Assembly: GCF_001440475.1 (NCBI RefSeq)
Contig: NZ_LLYB01000087.1
Span: forward strand, 14,756 to 56,715
Source: Bradyrhizobium lablabi
GTDB taxonomy: Bacteria; Pseudomonadota; Alphaproteobacteria; Rhizobiales; Xanthobacteraceae
Reading direction: 5' to 3'
DNA: 41,960 nucleotides
The position numbers and the translations under genes were made by a program. Shown in pieces: positions 27,075 through 38,223 of the stretch. Each line of letters starts with the position of its first letter. Position 1 is the first letter of the stretch. Under the pieces are notes generated by a model that had not been told where the DNA came from, searched no databases, and worked only from the letters and a program-made list of their open reading frames with translations.

Positions 27075-27100
27075 CAAAACGGAAATATTTTCCTTTTCAA
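27075..27100. promoter_or_regulatory. AT-rich near-palindrome upstream of the amidase gene
   Basis: In the 155-base gap before the amidase operon lies the near-palindrome GGAAATATTTTCC (27081-27093), flanked by CAAAAC and TTTTCAA. Its part AATATTTTCC (27084-27093) is the exact complement of GGAAAATATT at 28415-28424, in the promoter region of the regulator genes. The low GC contrasts with the surroundings. It is a candidate operator or promoter element for the amidase operon, perhaps bound by the MarR protein. Confidence 0.45.
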
Positions 27101-27143
27101 GCATTATTTCGGATCTTCGCCGAAGAAGATTGTCGCGACGTTG

Positions 27144-28328
27144 CTAGATCGTCTTGATCACCTTGAAGTCGAGGCCATCGGCCTCGGCGAGATACATCGG
27201 CATCTCGGCGCGGCCGTCACGGATGGTGATGGGGCCGCGGGCGCCTGCATAGACCACGTTGCGCGCTGCCGACAGCAGCGGCCCCATCGACAACGTGCCG
27301 GCCTGGGCGGCTGCCGCTTCGAGGAACCGCAATCCCTCATAGTTGGATTGGCCGACCGAGCCGATCGGCGGGGCGTGCGGGCCGAACATCGCGCGATAGC
27401 GGATCAGGAAATCGTCATTGGCGCGCGAGCCGACACAATTGAAATAGCCGGAGGCGCAATAGAGGTTGTCGGTGTTGTCAGCGCCGATGCCGAGCAGGAC
27501 GGTTTCGTCCATCGCACCGGCAAGCCGCAGCGTGGTGGCGGCGAGACCGCATTCGCCGAAGGCGCGGTTGAAGGTGATGCTGTCGGTGCCGATCAGGGAA
27601 ATCAGCACAACGTCCGGCCGCGCGGCTTTGATGCGCGCCAGATGCGGCTCGTGATTGTCTTCGCCAACCGGAACGAACTCCTCGCCGACGACACGGCCGC
27701 CGGCTTCAGCGATGTATTTCTTCACCGCGCGATGCGATTGCCAGGGCCAGACATAGTCGCTGCCGATCAGATACCAGCGCGAGGCCTTCTTGACGTCCGC
27801 GAGCCAATGAATCGCCGGCCGGCTTTGCCAGCGCGGCGTCTCGCCGATCGCCATGACGCCTGGCGTATGCTCACCGCCCTCATAGACGGGCGTATAGATG
27901 TAGGGAATGCGATTGCGGGTGACCTTGCGCAACGCGACGCGGACCGCGCTGATATGCGACCCCATGATGAGATCGACTTCGTCGAAGGCGATCGCCTGCT
28001 CGGCGCGCCGCACAACGTCCTCCATCGGTCCGCCGGACTCGTAGATCGACAATTCGAGCTCGCGCCCGAGAATGCCGCCGCGCCCGTTGATTTCGTCGAT
28101 CGCCAGCACGACGCTGTTGGTCGACGTGGGCCCCCAGATTCCGGGCGACCCCGAGAAGGTGAGAAAATTCCCGATCCGCAGCTTGCTGTGCGCGCCGCGG
28201 CGCCGCGACGAGCCCGGCTTGATTGTGGACAGGTCGAGATCGTCCGTCGCTTTCGCCAGGTTTCGAAACAGCAACGACGGCGGAATCGCATAACCGCCGG
28301 GAGCCGGGAAGTTTACCGTCGAGAGCAC
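27144..28328 (-). CDS. AmiC-like amide-binding protein (cytoplasmic sensor candidate)
   Basis: Type I periplasmic-binding-fold protein of 394 aa without a signal peptide or hydrophobic N-terminus. Homology starts only near residue 50 (LRIGNFLTFSGSPG). It resembles Pseudomonas AmiC, the cytoplasmic amide sensor: compare YLIGSDYVWPWQSHRAVKKY and ADVVF-like RPDVVLISLIGTDS. Other shared parts are PYIYTPVYEGGEHTP and QSNYEGLRFLEAAA. I start at GTG 28328, preceded by AGGAG six bases upstream. An upstream TTG at 28355 has no ribosome site. It lies between the amidase gene and a divergent MarR gene. A role as ligand-responsive regulator partner, rather than a transporter subunit, is inferred from the missing export signal and the neighbours. 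Confidence 0.82.
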   Translation of the reverse strand: MLSTVNFPAPGGYAIPPSLLFRNLAKATDDLDLSTIKPGSSRRRGAHSKLRIGNFLTFSGSPGIWGPTSTNSVVLAIDEINGRGGILGRELELSIYESGGPMEDVVRRAEQAIAFDEVDLIMGSHISAVRVALRKVTRNRIPYIYTPVYEGGEHTPGVMAIGETPRWQSRPAIHWLADVKKASRWYLIGSDYVWPWQSHRAVKKYIAEAGGRVVGEEFVPVGEDNHEPHLARIKAARPDVVLISLIGTDSITFNRAFGECGLAATTLRLAGAMDETVLLGIGADNTDNLYCASGYFNCVGSRANDDFLIRYRAMFGPHAPPIGSVGQSNYEGLRFLEAAAAQAGTLSMGPLLSAARNVVYAGARGPITIRDGRAEMPMYLAEADGLDFKVIKTI

Positions 28329-28414
28329 GCCAACTCCTGTCTGGCACCAGACCAAAACACATCCAGGAGGGTGGCCACGGCATCCACACTCCTTAGCTGG
28401 AGAAATATCCTATT

Positions 28415-28440
28415 GGAAAATATTGAATATTCAACAATTG
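28415..28440. promoter_or_regulatory. AT-rich operator candidate between the AmiC-like and MarR genes
   Basis: The divergent gap contains GGAAAATATT (28415-28424), overlapping the perfect 12-bp palindrome TTGAATATTCAA (28423-28434), followed by CAATTG. MarR proteins usually bind short AT-rich palindromes next to their own gene, so this is a plausible autoregulatory site. The GGAAAATATT word recurs in inverted orientation before the amidase gene. Confidence 0.5.
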
Positions 28441-28507
28441 AAGTGCATATAGAAACGGCATCGATTGCCAGACATTCACTCATTCAGGTCAAGACGAAGT
28501 CTCAGCC

Positions 28508-28951
28508 GTGGCCAAACCGCCGAAAGACAATTCCCCCATCACCGAACATCTCGCCTATTTGCTCGCGCAGGCCAACCGGGAGATCAACCGGCAGTTGGAG
28601 ATGCGGCTGAGCAAGGAAGGTGTGCCCGTCGAGCAGTGGCGCATCCTTAAAGTTCTGTCCGACGGCAACGGGCATTCGATGGGCGAACTGGCCGATGCCG
28701 TTCTCCTCAACCATCCCACGCTGACCAAGATGGTCGACCGCATGGTGTCGGACGCGCTGGTCTACCGCGTTCAGGACCCCAAGGATCGCCGCAAGGTTTT
28801 GATGTTCGTATCCGACCGTGGCAAGGCGCTGAGCAAGCGGCTGAACTCTTTGGCGGTGAGCCAGGAGGAGCACATCCTGGAGAGCTACGGCGACAAGTCG
28901 ACCAACGAGCTCAAGCGGCTGCTGGAAAGCCTGATCGACAGCTCGAACTGA
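28508..28951 (+). CDS. MarR family transcriptional regulator
   Basis: A 147-aa dimeric winged-helix regulator. The core is typical: EQWRILKVLSDGNGHSMGEL (helix 2-3), then ADAVLLNHPTLTKMVDRMVS (recognition helix) and the wing VQDPKDRRKVLMFVSDRGK with the conserved D-x-R-R. Long N- and C-terminal helices form the dimer interface. The start is GTG 28508. It is divergent from the AmiC-like gene across an AT-rich gap with a palindrome. A MarR-type plus AmiC-type pair also controls high-molecular-mass nitrile hydratase in Rhodococcus rhodochrous J1 (NhhD/NhhC), so this protein probably controls the amidase operon, as repressor or activator. Confidence 0.9.
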   Translation: MAKPPKDNSPITEHLAYLLAQANREINRQLEMRLSKEGVPVEQWRILKVLSDGNGHSMGELADAVLLNHPTLTKMVDRMVSDALVYRVQDPKDRRKVLMFVSDRGKALSKRLNSLAVSQEEHILESYGDKSTNELKRLLESLIDSSN

Positions 28952-29275
28952 GCGCTCGCGCGCATTAAAGCGCGTTGTCTCGGACAGGCGAAACACGCCA
29001 TGCGTGCCCATAACTACAGGCAGCGGTAAGGGAGTGATCGCCTCAGGCGATCGTTGGCCGAACCAGCGCGCTCTTCCGCGTGATACGAAGTTGATATAGC
29101 CTGACGGCAGGCCGCCAGCGGGTAGTGCCGAAGACCCGCCAGAGTATCAGCGGCATCATGCCCACGGCGGGGCTAAAGTCCTTCATCTCCAGGTTTTGGG
29201 CCGGCCCGCTTTTCATTTGAGCCGGACGAGAGGCCAACGCCTCATCGATCAAACACGCCCCAACAGGAGGACATC
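28952..29275. other. intergenic region between the MarR and GYD genes
   Basis: About 320 bases without a supported gene. It holds a short hairpin (GATCGCC - TCA - GGCGATC, 29036-29052), which may end the MarR transcript, and at the right end a strong ribosome site AGGAGG before the GYD gene. A 69-codon minus-strand frame (29043-29252) lacks a ribosome site and family features. Confidence 0.45.
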
Positions 29276-29611
29276 ATGCATTTTTGTATGACCGCACAAT
29301 ACACGCCAAAATCTCTCAACGCGATTCTGGAAAACCCCAAGACCAATCGCTACGAAGCGGCCAAGAAGATGGTCGAAGCCGCCGGCGGCAAGTTGATTTC
29401 GATGTACAGCACTGCTGCCAACGGGCCCGGCGTTCTCGTGATCTTTGATGTGCCCGATCCCAACTCGGCATCGGCGATGTCAGGCGTTGTGATTGCGAGC
29501 GGCGCTGTCCACAATGTAACCCTCACCCGCCTGTGGACGCCGGATGAAATTACGCAAGTTCGCCAGAAGGCAGCGCAGATTAAAGGCTCGTACACCCCGC
29601 CCGGCGGCTAA
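29276..29611 (+). CDS. GYD domain-containing protein
   Basis: A 111-aa single-domain protein of the GYD family, a ferredoxin-like/dimeric alpha-beta-barrel fold of unknown function. Features: CMTAQYTPKSLNAILENP at the N-terminus, EAAKKMVEAAGGKLISMYST, GVLVIFDVPDPNSASAMS and the closing VTLTRLWTPDEI. The ATG is preceded by AGGAGG with ideal spacing, so it should be well translated. It stands alone and ends before a strong hairpin. No substrate can be named. Confidence 0.85.
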   Translation: MHFCMTAQYTPKSLNAILENPKTNRYEAAKKMVEAAGGKLISMYSTAANGPGVLVIFDVPDPNSASAMSGVVIASGAVHNVTLTRLWTPDEITQVRQKAAQIKGSYTPPGG

Positions 29612-29669
29612 GAGATCGGTGACGGCTCGGGCTATCTTGCCTGCAGACTATCGAGCACGATCATAAAAT

Positions 29670-29695
29670 TGGTGGCAGGCGATGACCTGCCACCA
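29670..29695 (+). terminator. strong hairpin after the GYD gene
   Basis: Perfect 10-bp stem TGGTGGCAGG/CCTGCCACCA with a 6-base loop, about 60 bases after the GYD stop. Only a short mixed T/G run follows (TGTTGTG), so it is a terminator candidate rather than a certain one. Confidence 0.55.
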
Positions 29696-29732
29696 GTGTT
29701 GTGACGCAGAGGTATTGAAATCGGGACCGCCG

Positions 29733-29818
29733 CGGCAAAGCGCAAGCGTGCCCACCCTCAAGGATCTCGAGCGCAGCTTGCCGGTGGGCACGGCGAAGAG
29801 CGCCTTTGCCCACCCTAC
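29733..29818. repeat. dispersed REP-like repeat, copy 1
   Basis: Contains GGTGGGCACGGCG (29783-29795) and GCGCCTTTGCCCACCCTAC (29800-29818), whose GGTGGGC/GCCCACC parts pair as a hairpin. An upstream half carries GGCAAAGCG and GCGTGCCCACC. The same two words recur at 39937-39973. The element lies just after secA and is probably a dispersed palindromic repeat of this genome. Confidence 0.65.
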
Positions 29819-29832
29819 CGATCAGTGCCAGC

Positions 29833-32673
<2,841 letters not shown>

Positions 32674-33020
32674 GCCAATTCCTGCCTTTGCCGTTACTTG
32701 CGTTGCGAGCCGTGACGTGGACCACCAAGTTGCCTATCAACTCACCGTGACGCATCGCGGCAAATACCCGTTCCGGGGCATCATCCGCCTAATGAGTGGG
32801 AATTAAGCAATCCAAGGTTCAACGGCAAAAAACGCAGCAAAATAAGCGCTATCGCCGCTGGAGGTTCCGGCACAGATATGGCTGGGTCGGGGCCTTGTCA
32901 ACGTGGGTCCATCTGTCAGGGAATTCATCATTTTGACAGACTTTTCGCGTTGCCAAGCCGGCATGATTGGGCGAGTGTCCCGCCGCCTTTGCCGCCCCCT
33001 CTTCAAGACAAGGATTTTCC
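32674..33020. other. intergenic region between divergent secA and parvulin genes
   Basis: About 350 bases without a supported gene. It contains a possible secA promoter near 32873-32901 and, for the plus strand, a TTGACA at 32933-32938 without a good -10 at normal spacing. AAGGA lies before the parvulin ATG. No hairpin resembling a SecM-type leader was identified. Confidence 0.4.
32873..32901 (-). promoter_or_regulatory. possible sigma-70 promoter of secA
   Basis: On the minus strand TTGACA (32901 to 32896) is followed after 17 bases by TATCTG (32878 to 32873). The -35 is perfect and the -10 is weak. It lies about 200 bases upstream of secA. Offered as a candidate only. Confidence 0.35.
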
Positions 33021-33941
33021 ATGACCACCTCGTTCCCGGAAACGAAAACCGGCCTGCGCTTCGGCCTCGCCTCCCTGGCCACAACGGCCTGCCTGGCTGC
33101 GATTCTTGCTGCCAGCTTGCCGGTTCGTGCCCAGGACAACCCCGTTCTCGCCAAGGTTAACGGCGTGGAGATCCGCCAGAGCGACGTCGCCCTCGCGGAA
33201 GAGGAACTCGGCCCCAGCCTGGCGCAGATGGACCCCGCGACCAAGAAGGACAATGTGCTGGCCTTCCTGATCGACCTGAAGATCGTCGCCAAGGCCGCCG
33301 AGGACAAAAAGGTCGAGAATTCCGAGGACTTCAAGAAGCGCCTGGCCTTCACCCGCAGCCGCCTCTTGATGGACAGCCTGCTCGCCTCCGAGGGCAAGGC
33401 CGCGACCACCGACGAGGCCATGAAGAAGGTCTATGAGGAGGCCGCCAAGCAGATCACCGGCGAAATGGAAGTCCACGCCCGCCACATCCTGGTCGAGACC
33501 GAGGACGAGGCCAAGGCGATCGCGGAAGAGTTGAAGAAGGGCGGCGATTTCGCCGAACTGGCGAAGAAGAAGTCCAAGGACCCCGGCGCCTCCGACGGCG
33601 GCGATCTCGGCTTCTTCACCAAGGAACAGATGGTGCCGGAATTCTCCGCCGTCGCCTTTACCCTCGAACCCGGCAAGATCTCCGACCCCGTGAAGTCGCA
33701 GTTCGGCTGGCACCTCATCAAGGTCGAGGAAAAGCGCGCCCGCAAGGCGCCCGACTTCGAGCAGGTCAAGGCGCAGATCGAGACCTATGTGACTCGCAAG
33801 GCGCAGGCCGAATACGTCGCCAAGCTGCGCGAAGCCGCCAAGGTCGAGCGCATGGACAAGCCGGCCGAAGCCGCCAAGACCGACGCCAAGCCGGATGCCG
33901 CCAAGCCCGCGGATTCCAAGATGGCGCCGGCGAAGAAGTAA
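33021..33941 (+). CDS. exported parvulin-type peptidyl-prolyl isomerase
   Basis: Periplasmic foldase-like PPIase of the parvulin (PpiC/SurA/PrsA) class, 306 aa. A Sec signal peptide ([20 protein letters not shown]) ends near residue 36. A SurA-like N-terminal helical part ([22 protein letters not shown]) precedes the rotamase domain: [60 protein letters not shown] and [12 protein letters not shown]. The Lys/Ala/Asp-rich tail is low complexity. ATG 33021 is preceded by AAGGA; the upstream open frame from 32967 is rejected. It lies opposite secA, which fits a role in folding exported proteins. Confidence 0.93.
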   Translation: MTTSFPETKTGLRFGLASLATTACLAAILAASLPVRAQDNPVLAKVNGVEIRQSDVALAEEELGPSLAQMDPATKKDNVLAFLIDLKIVAKAAEDKKVENSEDFKKRLAFTRSRLLMDSLLASEGKAATTDEAMKKVYEEAAKQITGEMEVHARHILVETEDEAKAIAEELKKGGDFAELAKKKSKDPGASDGGDLGFFTKEQMVPEFSAVAFTLEPGKISDPVKSQFGWHLIKVEEKRARKAPDFEQVKAQIETYVTRKAQAEYVAKLREAAKVERMDKPAEAAKTDAKPDAAKPADSKMAPAKK

Positions 33942-33985
33942 AAAATCGCTGTCACTTCTTCGAGACCGATAGTATTTACCGTTGC

Positions 33986-34011
33986 ATGGCCGGGCCGAAG
34001 CGCCCGGCCAT
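33986..34011 (+). terminator. hairpin between the parvulin gene and argJ
   Basis: Perfect 10-bp stem ATGGCCGGGC/GCCCGGCCAT with a 6-base CGAAGC loop, 45 bases after the parvulin stop. A short T-containing run follows (TCCATGTCT). Its position inside the upstream open frame of argJ supports the later argJ start. Confidence 0.6.
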
Positions 34012-34096
34012 TCCATGTCTGGGGACCGCGTTCCCAAAGACGTCGATGCCGGCGCAAGGCCCGGCTGCGGTTGATCTGGTCGAAGAAGGTGCTCGC

Positions 34097-35338
34097 ATGT
34101 CCACTTCCGTCTCCCCCCTCGCCCCGACCGATGTTCCCGACATGCCCGCGATTGCGGGCGTGAAGCTCGCCACCGCCGCTGCCGGCATCCGCTACAAGAA
34201 CCGTACCGACGTGCTGCTCGCCGTCATGGACAAGGGCACCACGGCCGCCGGCGTCTTCACCAAATCGAAATGCCCGTCCGCGCCCGTGGAGTGGTGCCGC
34301 GCCAAGCTCGGCCGCGGACAGGCCCGTGCGCTGGTGGTGAACTCCGGCAATGCCAATGCATTCACCGGCAAGACCGGCAAGCAGTCGACGGCGCTGACCG
34401 CGCAGATCGCAGCGAAGGCGGTCGGCTGCTCGACATCAGACGTGTTCCTCGCCTCCACCGGAGTGATCGGCGAGCCGCTGGACGCCACCAAGTTCGACGG
34501 CGTGCTGGCGACGCTGGCTGAAACTGCCACGTCCGACCACTGGATGGATGCGGCCAAGGCCATCATGACCACCGACACCTTCCCGAAGGTCGCAACCGCC
34601 ACGGTGAAGCTCGGCAAGACCAAGGTCACCATCAACGGCATGGCCAAGGGCGCCGGCATGATCATGCCCGACATGGCCACCATGCTGTCCTTCGTGTTCA
34701 CCGACGCGCCGGTGTCATCCGCCGTGCTGCAGTCGCTGCTCAAGAGCGGCGTCGAGGACACCTTCAACGCCATCACCATCGACAGCGACACGTCGACATC
34801 GGATACCCTGCTGGCCTTCGCGACGGGCACGGCCGCGGCCAATGGCGCGCCGAAGATCAGCCGCGCCAGCGATCCACGCCTGAAGGCATTCGCCAAGGCC
34901 TTCCACGAGGTGCTGGCGGACCTTGCCGAACAGGTCGCCCGCGACGGCGAAGGCGCGCGCAAGCTGGTCGAGGTGATCGTCGAAGGCGCGACCACCAAGA
35001 CCTCGGCGCGCAAGATCGCGATGTCGATCGCGAACTCGCCGCTGGTGAAGACCGCGATCGCCGGCGAGGATGCCAATTGGGGCCGCGTGGTGATGGCGGT
35101 CGGCAAAGCCGGCGAGCCCGCCAACCGCGACAAGCTTTCAATCTCGTTCAACGGCATCCGCGTCGCCAGGAGCGGCGCGCGCGATCCGTCCTACAACGAG
35201 GCGGAGGTTTCCGAGGTGATGAAGAACCCGAAGATCCAGATCAAGGTCGCGCTTGGCCTCGGCAAGGGCCGCGACCGCGTGCTGACCTGCGACCTCACCA
35301 AGGAATATGTCGCGATCAACGGCGACTACCGGTCCTGA
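34097..35338 (+). CDS. argJ: bifunctional glutamate N-acetyltransferase / N-acetylglutamate synthase ArgJ
   Basis: Transfers acetyl from N-acetylornithine to glutamate (cyclic arginine pathway) and can also make N-acetylglutamate from acetyl-CoA. The 413-aa precursor self-cleaves before the nucleophile Thr (about Thr195) in [15 protein letters not shown]. Other family parts: [48 protein letters not shown], and the C-terminal [18 protein letters not shown] start at ATG 34097 with AAGGTG upstream; an earlier ATG at 33986 would place a terminator-like hairpin in the coding part. It is followed after 15 bases by mutT. Confidence 0.95.
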   Translation: MSTSVSPLAPTDVPDMPAIAGVKLATAAAGIRYKNRTDVLLAVMDKGTTAAGVFTKSKCPSAPVEWCRAKLGRGQARALVVNSGNANAFTGKTGKQSTALTAQIAAKAVGCSTSDVFLASTGVIGEPLDATKFDGVLATLAETATSDHWMDAAKAIMTTDTFPKVATATVKLGKTKVTINGMAKGAGMIMPDMATMLSFVFTDAPVSSAVLQSLLKSGVEDTFNAITIDSDTSTSDTLLAFATGTAAANGAPKISRASDPRLKAFAKAFHEVLADLAEQVARDGEGARKLVEVIVEGATTKTSARKIAMSIANSPLVKTAIAGEDANWGRVVMAVGKAGEPANRDKLSISFNGIRVARSGARDPSYNEAEVSEVMKNPKIQIKVALGLGKGRDRVLTCDLTKEYVAINGDYRS

Positions 35339-35353
35339 GCGAGGCAGCGGCGC

Positions 35354-35764
35354 ATGGCTGACATCAAGCTCACCCTCGTCGTCGCCTGCGCCCTCGTCGA
35401 CACCGACAAGCGCGTCCTGATTGCGCAGCGTCCGCAAGGCAAGGCACTCGCTGGCCTCTGGGAATTCCCGGGCGGCAAGGTCGAGCCCGGCGAGCGGCCG
35501 GAGCAGACCCTGATCCGCGAACTGCACGAGGAGATCGGCATCGACGTCAGCGAACCCTGCCTCGCGCCGTTGACCTTTGCGAGCTACGCCTATGACAGCT
35601 TTCACCTGTTGATGCCGCTCTATATCTGCCGGCGCTGGGAAGGCCTGGTTGTCGCCCGCGAGGGCCAGCAACTGGCCTGGGTCCGCGCCAACAAGCTGCG
35701 CGACTACCCAATGCCGCCCGCGGACATTCCGCTTATCCCGCATCTGATTGATTTATTGATGTAA
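35354..35764 (+). CDS. mutT: Nudix (deoxy)nucleoside triphosphate pyrophosphohydrolase MutT
   Basis: Sanitises 8-oxo-dGTP to the monophosphate to prevent A:T to C:G changes. The 136-aa protein has a complete Nudix box at residues 41-63 (G-x5-E-x7-REL-x-EE-x-GI: GKVEPGERPEQTLIRELHEE then IGI) with the Mg2+-binding Glu residues. The preceding GLWEFPGGKVE and the QLAWVRANKLRDYPMPPAD near the C-terminus are as in MutT. It lies 15 bases after argJ, so the two are probably co-transcribed. A short stem follows the stop. Confidence 0.93.
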   Translation: MADIKLTLVVACALVDTDKRVLIAQRPQGKALAGLWEFPGGKVEPGERPEQTLIRELHEEIGIDVSEPCLAPLTFASYAYDSFHLLMPLYICRRWEGLVVAREGQQLAWVRANKLRDYPMPPADIPLIPHLIDLLM

Positions 35765-35765
35765 G

Positions 35766-35785
35766 CGGGAGGTCGGCGACTCCCG
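35766..35785 (+). terminator. short stem after mutT
   Basis: CGGGAG/CTCCCG stem of 6 bp with an 8-base loop, starting two bases after the mutT stop. No T-tract; weak candidate. Confidence 0.35.
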
Positions 35786-35915
35786 GTGCACGATGATGAG
35801 TTGGCGTTGCATCGATCCACCGTGGGTGCGAAGCACGATCATCCCGGACCTCGGAAGCCGCGAATAGCCTCTTCGCCGACAGATGCAGGGCCAGGACACA
35901 AAATCGCGAAATCAA

Positions 35916-35937
35916 CCCCATGCAAAGTAGCATGGGG
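35916..35937. repeat. palindromic hairpin CCCCATGC-AAAGTA-GCATGGGG
   Basis: Perfect 8-bp inverted repeat with a 6-base loop, placed between the convergent mutT and methyltransferase genes. It looks like a short REP-type or bidirectional terminator element; I recall similar CCCCATGC..GCATGGGG hairpins in Bradyrhizobium intergenic DNA. Confidence 0.55.
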
Positions 35938-35972
35938 CCCTGCTCGCGGCTTCCGCCGAAGGGAATTGCGCG

Positions 35973-36818
35973 TCAATCGCGCTTCACCTGTTTCACCGCT
36001 TCTTCCAGACTCCCCTTCGCCGATCCCGGCCGCAGCGGCTTCTGCTGGCTTTCGTGCGGCGCCCAGCCGGACAGCCAGACAATATCGAAGGTAGCGCGAA
36101 TACGGCCATCGGGATCGGCAAAACGTTCGCCGTAGATTTCCGCCATCCGCAACATGGTGGCGCGGCGGGTCGGCGCGTGCCGCCGCTCGACAAGGATATT
36201 GGTCGCGCCCATCCGCCTGAGATCGGCCATCAGCGCGAACGCGCTGTCGTAGCGCACCACGACGCGATCGACATCGGTGACCGGCAGCGCGAAGCCCGCC
36301 CGCTGCAGCAGTGCGCCGACGTCGCGCAGATCGGCGAACGGCGCAACGCGCGGCGACACGCCGCCCTCGCATTCGGCCTCCGCCGCAGCAAAGGATTGCC
36401 TGAGTTCGGTCAGCGTATCGCCGCCGAGCATCGCAGCGAGCAACAAGCCATCGGGCTTGAGCGCGCGGCGGATCTGCGCCAGCACGCCCGGCAGGTCGTT
36501 GACGAACTGGAATGCAAGCGCAGAGACGGCGAGATCGAGGGATTCCGGTTGCAGGGAAAGAGCTTCCGATTGATCGGCATCGATGCGGGTGATCGACTGA
36601 AAACGATCCGCAACAGGTTTTCGCAGCAATCCGCCCGGCGTCCAGACATCGGCGACATCGGCAAAATTCCGCATCACCGCCTGCAGGCGCTCCTCCATGT
36701 CCTCCTGGACGCGATCAAGCAGGAACGTCGCCGGCCCGCCCCGCCGCGCGCGTTCCATCCGCGCGTGCAGCAGTGCACGGTCGAACAGGATGGGTGCGGC
36801 GGTAGGGTTCGAAGCCAT
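35973..36818 (-). CDS. class I SAM-dependent methyltransferase-fold protein, NDUFAF5-like
   Basis: A 281-aa protein resembling alphaproteobacterial homologues of mitochondrial NDUFAF5, which hydroxylates an Arg of complex I subunit NDUFS7 during assembly. N-terminal FDRALLHARMERARRGG and FLLDRVQEDMEERLQAV are typical. The SAM-motif I region is degenerate (FADVADVWTPGGLL) with no GxGxG. Later LDLAVSALAFQFVNDLPGVL (motif post-II) and LKPDGLLLAAMLGGDTLTELRQS match the family. The C-terminus DIVWLSGWAPHESQQKPLRPGSA is the conserved end of the group. Complex I genes are not in the window. BioC-like annotation is an alternative but less likely. Confidence 0.85.
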   Translation of the reverse strand: MASNPTAAPILFDRALLHARMERARRGGPATFLLDRVQEDMEERLQAVMRNFADVADVWTPGGLLRKPVADRFQSITRIDADQSEALSLQPESLDLAVSALAFQFVNDLPGVLAQIRRALKPDGLLLAAMLGGDTLTELRQSFAAAEAECEGGVSPRVAPFADLRDVGALLQRAGFALPVTDVDRVVVRYDSAFALMADLRRMGATNILVERRHAPTRRATMLRMAEIYGERFADPDGRIRATFDIVWLSGWAPHESQQKPLRPGSAKGSLEEAVKQVKRD

Positions 36819-36988
36819 GCCGGTTGGTACGACGGCCAGCGATCCATCTCAATCCCTCTTCACGACAAGCGGCTTCGTAAGCCTCAAATCATGAGGTAAA
36901 CATCTTTCGCGAAATTCGGGCGTAACCGCACGCTTGTAGCCAAGCTAACAATGAGCGCCAGGTTCGAGGCGCGACGGAGCATCAGAAG

Positions 36989-37318
36989 ATGATCACTTGT
37001 TACCTGCGATACGAAGTCAATCCGGGCAAACTCGCCGAATTCGAAACTTACGGCAGGATGTGGCTGGAACTGCTGCCGAGATTCGGCGGCATCCACCACG
37101 GGTACTTCCTGCCATCGGAAGGAGCGAGCGACGTTGCCCTCGCGATGTTCAGCTTTCCGAGCTTCGCGGCCTACGAACAGTATCGGAAAGACAGCGCCGG
37201 AGATCCGGACGTTCAGAAGGCGATCGCCTTCGCAACGCAAACCCGCTGCTTCATCCGTTATGAGCGATCGTTCTTCCGACCCGTATTTCCGAAAGAGCTG
37301 GAAGGCGGGCGCGGATAA
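36989..37318 (+). CDS. NIPSNAP family protein
   Basis: A 109-aa dimeric ferredoxin-like-fold protein. Features: CYLRYEVNPGKLAEFETYGR, the central GGIHHGYFLPSEGA and ALAMFSFPSFAAYEQYRKDS, which are the usual NIPSNAP strands and helix. The C-terminus RCFIRYERSFFRPVF is also conserved. It stands alone between the divergent methyltransferase gene and comF. Function unknown in bacteria. Confidence 0.85.
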   Translation: MITCYLRYEVNPGKLAEFETYGRMWLELLPRFGGIHHGYFLPSEGASDVALAMFSFPSFAAYEQYRKDSAGDPDVQKAIAFATQTRCFIRYERSFFRPVFPKELEGGRG

Positions 37319-37369
37319 GAACAGCTTCATCGACTTGAGCGTGGCGCAGGACAGCGCTAGCTTTCCCCG

Positions 37370-38179
37370 ATGGACGCCGAGGCATCACCACCACGCTCCA
37401 TTGCCAGCCATCTGCGCGGCGCGCTCGGCGCCTGCCGCGACGTGTTCGCGCACATCCCGAAGCTCGCGCTCGACATCGCGCTGCCGACGCAGTGTGTCGC
37501 CTGTCGCGAGCCGGTGGATGGCGAGGGCGTTTGCGCGGCATGCTGGGCGAAATTGTCGTTCATCGCTCCGCCGTTCTGCCCGCGGCTCGGCATTCCCTTT
37601 GTCTACGATCCCGGTCCCGAATTGCTGTCGATGGAGGCGATCGCCAATCCGCCGGCATACCAGCGCGCCCGGGCCGCGGTACGCTATGACGACGTCGCCC
37701 GCACGCTTGTTCATGCGCTGAAATATCAGGACCGCACCGATCTCGCGCCGGCGATGGGCCGCTGGATGGCCCGGGCGGGCAAGGAATTGCTCGATGAGGC
37801 CGACGTGCTGGTGCCGGTACCCCTGCACTGGCGGCGCGGCTGGAGCCGCCGCTACAACCAGTCCGGCGCGCTGGCGCGGGTGATTTCGCAGCAAAGTGGG
37901 GTCAAACTGGCCGCTGAGGCGCTTGGCCGCATTCGCGCCACCGAGCAGCAGATCGGCCTGTCACGGCCACAACGCGCCAGCAATGTGCAGGGCGCGTTCA
38001 AGGTCGCCGCCGATCGCATGGCCGATATCCAGGGCCGCCGCGTTATCCTGATCGACGACGTGCTGACGTCGGGCGCCACCACCGACGCCTGCGCCCGCGC
38101 GCTGCTCCGCGCCAAGGCCGCGCAGGTCGACGTGCTGGTATTCGCGCGGGTTGTGGACAGCCACCGGGCTCCCATATAA
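37370..38179 (+). CDS. ComF family phosphoribosyltransferase-fold protein
   Basis: A 269-aa protein of the ComF family, linked to DNA uptake in naturally competent bacteria but widespread with unclear function. The N-terminal zinc-ribbon shows CVAC and CAAC pairs (about residues 43-60). A third Cys pair expected in many ComF proteins is reduced to one Cys (PPFCPRLGIPF). The C-terminal half has the type I PRTase core: VLVPVPLHWRRGWSRRYNQ, the LSRPQRASNVQGAF loop and the PRPP loop VILIDDVLTSGATTDAC. It lies 44 bases before grxC on the same strand. Confidence 0.9.
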   Translation: MDAEASPPRSIASHLRGALGACRDVFAHIPKLALDIALPTQCVACREPVDGEGVCAACWAKLSFIAPPFCPRLGIPFVYDPGPELLSMEAIANPPAYQRARAAVRYDDVARTLVHALKYQDRTDLAPAMGRWMARAGKELLDEADVLVPVPLHWRRGWSRRYNQSGALARVISQQSGVKLAAEALGRIRATEQQIGLSRPQRASNVQGAFKVAADRMADIQGRRVILIDDVLTSGATTDACARALLRAKAAQVDVLVFARVVDSHRAPI

Positions 38180-38207
38180 TTCAAAGACTTGCAATTCAAG
38201 GACTTGC
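38179..38207 (+). repeat. 14-bp tandem direct repeat between comF and grxC
   Basis: ATTCAAAGACTTGC (38179-38192) is repeated after one base as ATTCAAGGACTTGC (38194-38207), with one mismatch. A third partial copy (ATCAAGG) follows. The repeat lies just upstream of grxC and includes the base of the comF stop. Confidence 0.6.
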
Positions 38208-38223
38208 CAAATCAAGGCGCGCC

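Noticed and set aside
29043..29252. 69-codon minus-strand frame between the MarR and GYD genes
   Set aside because: No ribosome site, no family resemblance, and it overlaps a hairpin at its end.
32933..32967. TTGACA upstream of the parvulin gene with CATGAT
   Set aside because: The spacer is 23 bases, outside the normal range.
33986..34096. earlier start for ArgJ at 33986
   Set aside because: The extra 37 codons include a 10-bp terminator-like stem and no conserved residues.
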